DNA of 10,044 nt, from positions 1 through 10,044 of the forward strand of contig JAFUUN010000017.1 of the NCBI GenBank assembly GCA_017477855.1. The letters are read 5' to 3'. This stretch comes from Rickettsiales bacterium (lineage in GTDB: Bacteria; Pseudomonadota; Alphaproteobacteria; Rickettsiales; Deianiraeaceae). The notes below the pieces were generated by a model, which was not told the origin of the DNA, made no database searches, and was given only the letters and a program-made list of their open reading frames with translations. Both the position numbers and the translations under genes were made by a program. Numbering within the stretch: the first letter of the stretch is position 1; each line of letters starts with the position of its first letter. Shown one piece after another: positions 7,519 to 10,044 of the stretch.

Positions 7519-7627
7519 GTGGTGCGAGCCCGAGGCCGCGCCCTCGCCGTTTGTCATCTCCTCGCTCCCTGTCGGAGCTCCGCTCCTCCCCGCTCCTCCG
7601 ACAAACGCGCTCCGCCCCTCGCACCAC
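7519..7627 (-). repeat. GC-rich nested-stem element, copy B (inverted relative to copy A)
   Basis: The element is about 72% GC. The outer stem GTGGTGCGAG (7519-7528) pairs with CTCGCACCAC (7618-7627). The inner stem CGTTTGTC (7548-7555) pairs with GACAAACG (7600-7607). The side hairpin CGAGG (7531-7535) with CCTCG (7542-7546) is conserved with copy A. Reverse-complemented, the arm 7528-7547 matches copy A 5192-5211 at 19 of 20 positions, and 7608-7618 matches 5134-5144 at 10 of 11. The inner loop differs from copy A and contains an exact 10-base tandem duplication, CCGCTCCTCC at 7580-7589 and 7590-7599, and a palindrome CGGAGCTCCG (7573-7582). It lies between tsaC and lpxB, ending 1 base from the tsaC stop triplet, so it would be transcribed if the two genes share an mRNA. 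Confidence 0.85.
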
Positions 7628-7628
7628 T

Positions 7629-8306
7629 TCAACTCACAACCTCCACCAACTCACTCACAATCTCCAAATCCCCACTTCCTTGCCTTATTATCTTCGCATT
7701 TTTTGTCCCAAGCGACAGGTCAATAATTGTGGAGTTGAAATTATTTTGTTGCACGTTCGCATTATAGCAAAGTCCATCCACCGACTGCAAAATTGATGGC
7801 TCAATTTCATCTATCTTTTTGGCCGTTTCATGCCCTGAAATATTGGCCGAAGTTGCTATTAACGGCTTGTCAACTTTCTTCACAATGTCAATGCAAAAAT
7901 CACTTTTTGGTACTCTCAACCCAAGCGTTTTGACCTCTTCATTTTCAACCAATTTTGTGCCAAATGCTTGTGAAATAATTCTATTGGTAGTATTACTATA
8001 TGTAGAAATCTTTGCTTTAAAAATCAATGTGAAATAACCAGGAAAAACAGTGTTAAAAACCTCTGCCTGTTCTGCATCCATTTCAACATATTGTTTTGCC
8101 ATTTCCGCGTCACTTACAAAGAGGCCAAACGCAGGATGTTTTCTGTGTTTTATGTCAATAATTTTACGTGCTGCACGCTCATCATCGGCGCAACAAATTA
8201 GGCCAAAAACAGTGTCAGTTTGTATCAAAAAAACTTCTCCTGAAAGCAACCTTTTTGCCACTGTGTCCGTATCATTTTCAATCTTTTTACTTATGAAATC
8301 TTCCAT
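7629..8306 (-). CDS. tsaC: TsaC/Sua5 (YrdC-domain) threonylcarbamoyl-AMP synthase
   Basis: The enzyme makes threonylcarbamoyl-adenylate from Thr, bicarbonate and ATP, the first step of tRNA N6-threonylcarbamoyladenosine (t6A) formation. The YrdC fold is seen as SGEVFLIQTDTVFGLICCA (22-40, family form PTxTxYGL), IIDIKHRKHPAFGLFV (49-64, the KxR substrate-binding region), VFPGYFTLIFKA (87-98, WPGPLTLVL), LGLRVPKSDF (128-137), PLIATSANISG (148-158, the SAN.SG ATP/carbamate site) and NSTIIDL...IIRQGSG (191-212). At 225 residues it is the single-domain form. Between TLIFKA and LGLRVP there are about 29 residues where B. subtilis YwlC has about 14. That excess coincides with an AT-rich palindromic repeat at 7974-8010 encoding residues about 100-111. 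The start is the ATG at 8306, with no clear ribosome-binding motif. It heads the minus-strand series and diverges from rluD across a 63-base gap. Confidence 0.95.
   Translation of the reverse strand: MEDFISKKIENDTDTVAKRLLSGEVFLIQTDTVFGLICCADDERAARKIIDIKHRKHPAFGLFVSDAEMAKQYVEMDAEQAEVFNTVFPGYFTLIFKAKISTYSNTTNRIISQAFGTKLVENEEVKTLGLRVPKSDFCIDIVKKVDKPLIATSANISGHETAKKIDEIEPSILQSVDGLCYNANVQQNNFNSTIIDLSLGTKNAKIIRQGSGDLEIVSELVEVVS
7974..8010. repeat. AT-rich palindromic unit inserted in frame within tsaC
   Basis: Positions 7974-7985 (AATAATTCTATT) match 9322-9333 exactly, and 7989-8007 (AGTATTACTATATGTAGAA) match 9382-9400 exactly. Over its 37 bases it matches 9322-9358 at 31 positions. On the coding strand it is read through in frame as ISTYSNTTNRII (TsaC residues 100-111). 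The family has no corresponding segment, so this looks like a palindromic element that entered the gene without breaking it. Confidence 0.75.
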
Positions 8307-8369
8307 GATTGAAGCGCGGTTTTGTCATGTCAAAAAAAATATTTTTCAAGATTTACTTTTAATTTTTTC

Positions 8370-9326
8370 ATGGCACAAAAATTTGTGAAATTCTCGTTTG
8401 TCGCCACTGAAAAAGCCAGATTGGACGCGTTTTTAACCACCAAACTGAACAGTGAATTTTCACGCGTTGAAGTGCAAAATTTTATCAAAAATGGTGGTGC
8501 AACAGTAAATGAAAAAGTCATAAAAAAATGCAGTTTTGAAGTCAAAAATAGCGACCAAATTGACATTGAATGCGCGCCGAAAAATAGGGACACAAAACTG
8601 CAAGCCAAGGACATCAAGATTGACATAGTTTTTGAAAACGAAAACCTGATTGTAATCAATAAACAAGCGGGGTTGTCGGTGCATCCGGGCGCTGGAAATC
8701 GTGAAAATACGCTGGTGAATGGCCTGCTAAAACTGGTTGAAAATGGGCGCATTACGCTCTCAAATGAGCGCGGAGATGAGCGCCTTGGCATTGTCCATCG
8801 GCTTGACAAGGACACGAGCGGTCTAATGATTGTCGCAAAAAACAACAAATCGCATCGCCTGCTGGCCGAGTTGATAAAAAATCATGCCGTCAACAGAATG
8901 TATTTGGCGCTGTGCCATGGTGTGCCAGTACCGCCTGTTGGGTGCATTCAAAATCACATTTGTAGGGACAAAAAAAACATTGAACACATGAAAATTTGCC
9001 ATAAAAATAATGATGGTGCCAAGCTTGCAATCACACATTACAAGGTGTTGAAAGTAGTTGACGGCGGAAAATATTCACTGGTAGAATGCAGGTTGGAAAC
9101 GGGGCGCACGCACCAAATTCGCTTGCATATGCAGAGCATCAAACACCCGCTGGTTGGTGAGCAAATTTATACAAATTCCAATCTCAAAAAAGCTGATGCA
9201 ATGCTCGGTTTTACTCGCCAAATGCTGCATAGTTATCGTCTAAAATTCAATGATCCAATTAGCGGAGAACTGGTTGAAATTGAGAGAAGAAATCCTGAAA
9301 TTGACGATTTTATAAATAGCCAATAA
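8370..9326 (+). CDS. rluD: RluD-type 23S rRNA pseudouridine synthase (RluA family with S4 domain)
   Basis: This cytosolic enzyme isomerises specific uridines of 23S rRNA to pseudouridine; RluD acts on helix 69 in large-subunit assembly. It has 318 residues from the ATG at 8370. The TTG at 8322 is also in frame but would add 16 residues that do not look like the family. The N-terminal S4 RNA-binding domain spans about 7-67 (ARLDAFLTTKL, SRVEVQNFIKNGGATVNEK). The catalytic core has ENENLIVINKQAGLSVHPGAG (90-110), LGIVHRLDKDTSGLMIVAKN (139-158; catalytic Asp146 in HRLDxxTSG) and LETGRTHQIRLHM (242-254). The segment MKICHKNNDGAKLAITHYKVL resembles RluD (HMAV...GKPAVTHY) more than RluC. It diverges from tsaC and converges on thiD, with its stop codon inside the left foot of the long AT-rich hairpin. 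Confidence 0.93.
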   Translation: MAQKFVKFSFVATEKARLDAFLTTKLNSEFSRVEVQNFIKNGGATVNEKVIKKCSFEVKNSDQIDIECAPKNRDTKLQAKDIKIDIVFENENLIVINKQAGLSVHPGAGNRENTLVNGLLKLVENGRITLSNERGDERLGIVHRLDKDTSGLMIVAKNNKSHRLLAELIKNHAVNRMYLALCHGVPVPPVGCIQNHICRDKKNIEHMKICHKNNDGAKLAITHYKVLKVVDGGKYSLVECRLETGRTHQIRLHMQSIKHPLVGEQIYTNSNLKKADAMLGFTRQMLHSYRLKFNDPISGELVEIERRNPEIDDFINSQ

Positions 9327-9405
9327 TTCTATTAATAGTAATACTACATATAGAAATTCTACAAATAGAATTACTATTAACAGTATTACTATATGTAGAA
9401 TTATT
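9322..9405. terminator. Long AT-rich hairpin between convergent rluD and thiD (two inverted repeat units)
   Basis: AATAATTCTA (9322-9331) pairs with TAGAATTATT (9396-9405). ATAGTAATACT (9335-9345) pairs with AGTATTACTAT (9382-9392). TAGAAATTCTA (9351-9361) pairs with TAGAATTACTA (9366-9376) with one mismatch, around the loop CAAA (9362-9365). The feet of the hairpin include the stop codons of both genes (TAA at 9324-9326 and TTA at 9401-9403). A bidirectional terminator or 3'-end stabiliser is the likely role given the convergent layout. It is not a classic GC-rich hairpin with a U-tract. The two halves are inverted copies of the unit also found within tsaC at 7974-8010. Confidence 0.65.
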
Positions 9406-10044
9406 TGATATTCCAACAGTGATTGACGGGACCATTTCCGTGGCCAATTTTTGGGTCATTCAAGATTGCATTATAGACATAATCTTTGGCATTTTTGACA
9501 CTTTCAATCATGTCAAAACCGAGCGCCAAGTTGCTCGCAATCGCGGACGACAAAGTGCATCCTGTGCCGTGAGTGTTTTTTGTATCAATCTTTTTGCCCT
9601 CAAACCAAGTGATTTTACCGTCAAAATAGAGACAATCGCTGCATTCACTGAAATGTCCACCTTTCACTAAAACGCACTGATTTTTCACCGTTTCGGCCAG
9701 GATTTTAGCACATTCTTCCATTTTTTCACGACTGTCAATTTTTACAGATTTTCCTGTTATTTTTTCAACCAAAACTGCTGTTTCTGGAAAGTTCGGTGTA
9801 ATTATGTCTGCCACTGAAAAAAGTTCTTTTATCATGTTTTCAACCGCCTCGTGACGTAATAAACAGTTTGTTACACCACCATTTGCAGTGCAAACCATGA
9901 CAGGGTCAATCACCACATTTTTGAGGTTATACTGCTTGATTTTTTCGGCTGTAACATGGATTTTTTCTGCGTCAAAAAGCGCCCCTGTCTTTGTCGCGTT
10001 AGGCATGATGTCAGTGCAACAACTGTCAATCTGTGCGGCTAAAA
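9401..10044 (-). CDS. thiD: ThiD, hydroxymethylpyrimidine (phosphate) kinase, partial (N-terminus beyond window)
   Basis: ThiD phosphorylates HMP and HMP-P to HMP-PP in the cytosol for thiamine synthesis. About 214 residues are visible and the frame stays open to the right edge. The ATG at 10006 is therefore probably internal, since the upstream LAAQIDSCCTDIMPNATKTGAL matches the family (Q-x-D-x-x-x-x-D-x-x-x-x-x-x-K-x-G). Roughly 50 N-terminal residues are missing. Further motifs are NVVIDPVMVC, ADIITPNFPETAVL (TPNxxEA), VLVKGGHF, and NTHGTGCTLSSAIASNLA, which carries the GTGC anion hole and catalytic Cys. The end, IGHGNGPVNHCW, is typical of ThiD. Met of the family K-x-G-M-L is Ala here. 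No other thi gene is visible, so salvage versus full synthesis cannot be judged. Confidence 0.95.
   Translation of the reverse strand, partial: LAAQIDSCCTDIMPNATKTGALFDAEKIHVTAEKIKQYNLKNVVIDPVMVCTANGGVTNCLLRHEAVENMIKELFSVADIITPNFPETAVLVEKITGKSVKIDSREKMEECAKILAETVKNQCVLVKGGHFSECSDCLYFDGKITWFEGKKIDTKNTHGTGCTLSSAIASNLALGFDMIESVKNAKDYVYNAILNDPKIGHGNGPVNHCWNIK

Noticed and set aside
7517..7796. Three overlapping + strand frames through GC-rich copy B
   Set aside because: They arise from stop-poor GC-rich repeat sequence and run antisense into tsaC; the translations are low-complexity Pro/Ser/Arg text.
8322..8369. Upstream TTG start for rluD
   Set aside because: It adds 16 residues unlike the S4-domain family start, and ATG 8370 begins the conserved region properly.

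Overview
The window looks like an AT-rich Gram-negative chromosome. Two genes belong to lipopolysaccharide biogenesis (lptD, lpxB). The LptD N-terminal cysteine motif and the pilin-like protein most resemble alphaproteobacterial, possibly host-associated, relatives; that placement is inference. Almost no start codon has a clear Shine-Dalgarno sequence.

Layout. The + strand begins with the last part of a type I restriction specificity subunit (to 292). A short spacer with a perfect -35 hexamer follows. Next comes a tightly packed + strand run: a small acidic protein (411-632), a degenerate inositol-monophosphatase-like protein (632-1492, overlapping the first by one base) and LptD (to 4150). 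LptD converges on FolD with a 3-base overlap. From 8306 down to 4147 there is a co-directional minus-strand series: TsaC/Sua5, LpxB, a type IV pilin-like protein and FolD. RluD (8370-9326, +) diverges from tsaC and converges on a partial thiD (minus), which runs off the right edge.

How the genes fit together. LpxB makes the lipid A disaccharide and LptD inserts finished LPS into the outer membrane. TsaC (tRNA t6A), RluD (23S rRNA pseudouridine), FolD (one-carbon metabolism) and ThiD (thiamine) are housekeeping. The restriction fragment and the small acidic and IMPase-like genes are the accessory part.

The most unusual content is two unrelated families of structured repeats. The first is a GC-rich (about 70%) element present twice in inverted orientation (5125-5221 and 7519-7627). 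Each copy has nested outer and inner stems plus a small side hairpin. All five stem differences between the copies are compensatory, while the connecting arms are nearly identical. Each copy abuts the stop codon of a minus-strand gene. The second is an AT-rich palindromic unit of about 37-40 bases. Two inverted copies form a long hairpin spanning both stop codons of the convergent rluD/thiD pair. A third copy lies in frame inside tsaC, exactly where the protein is longer than its relatives, much as Rickettsia palindromic elements behave.
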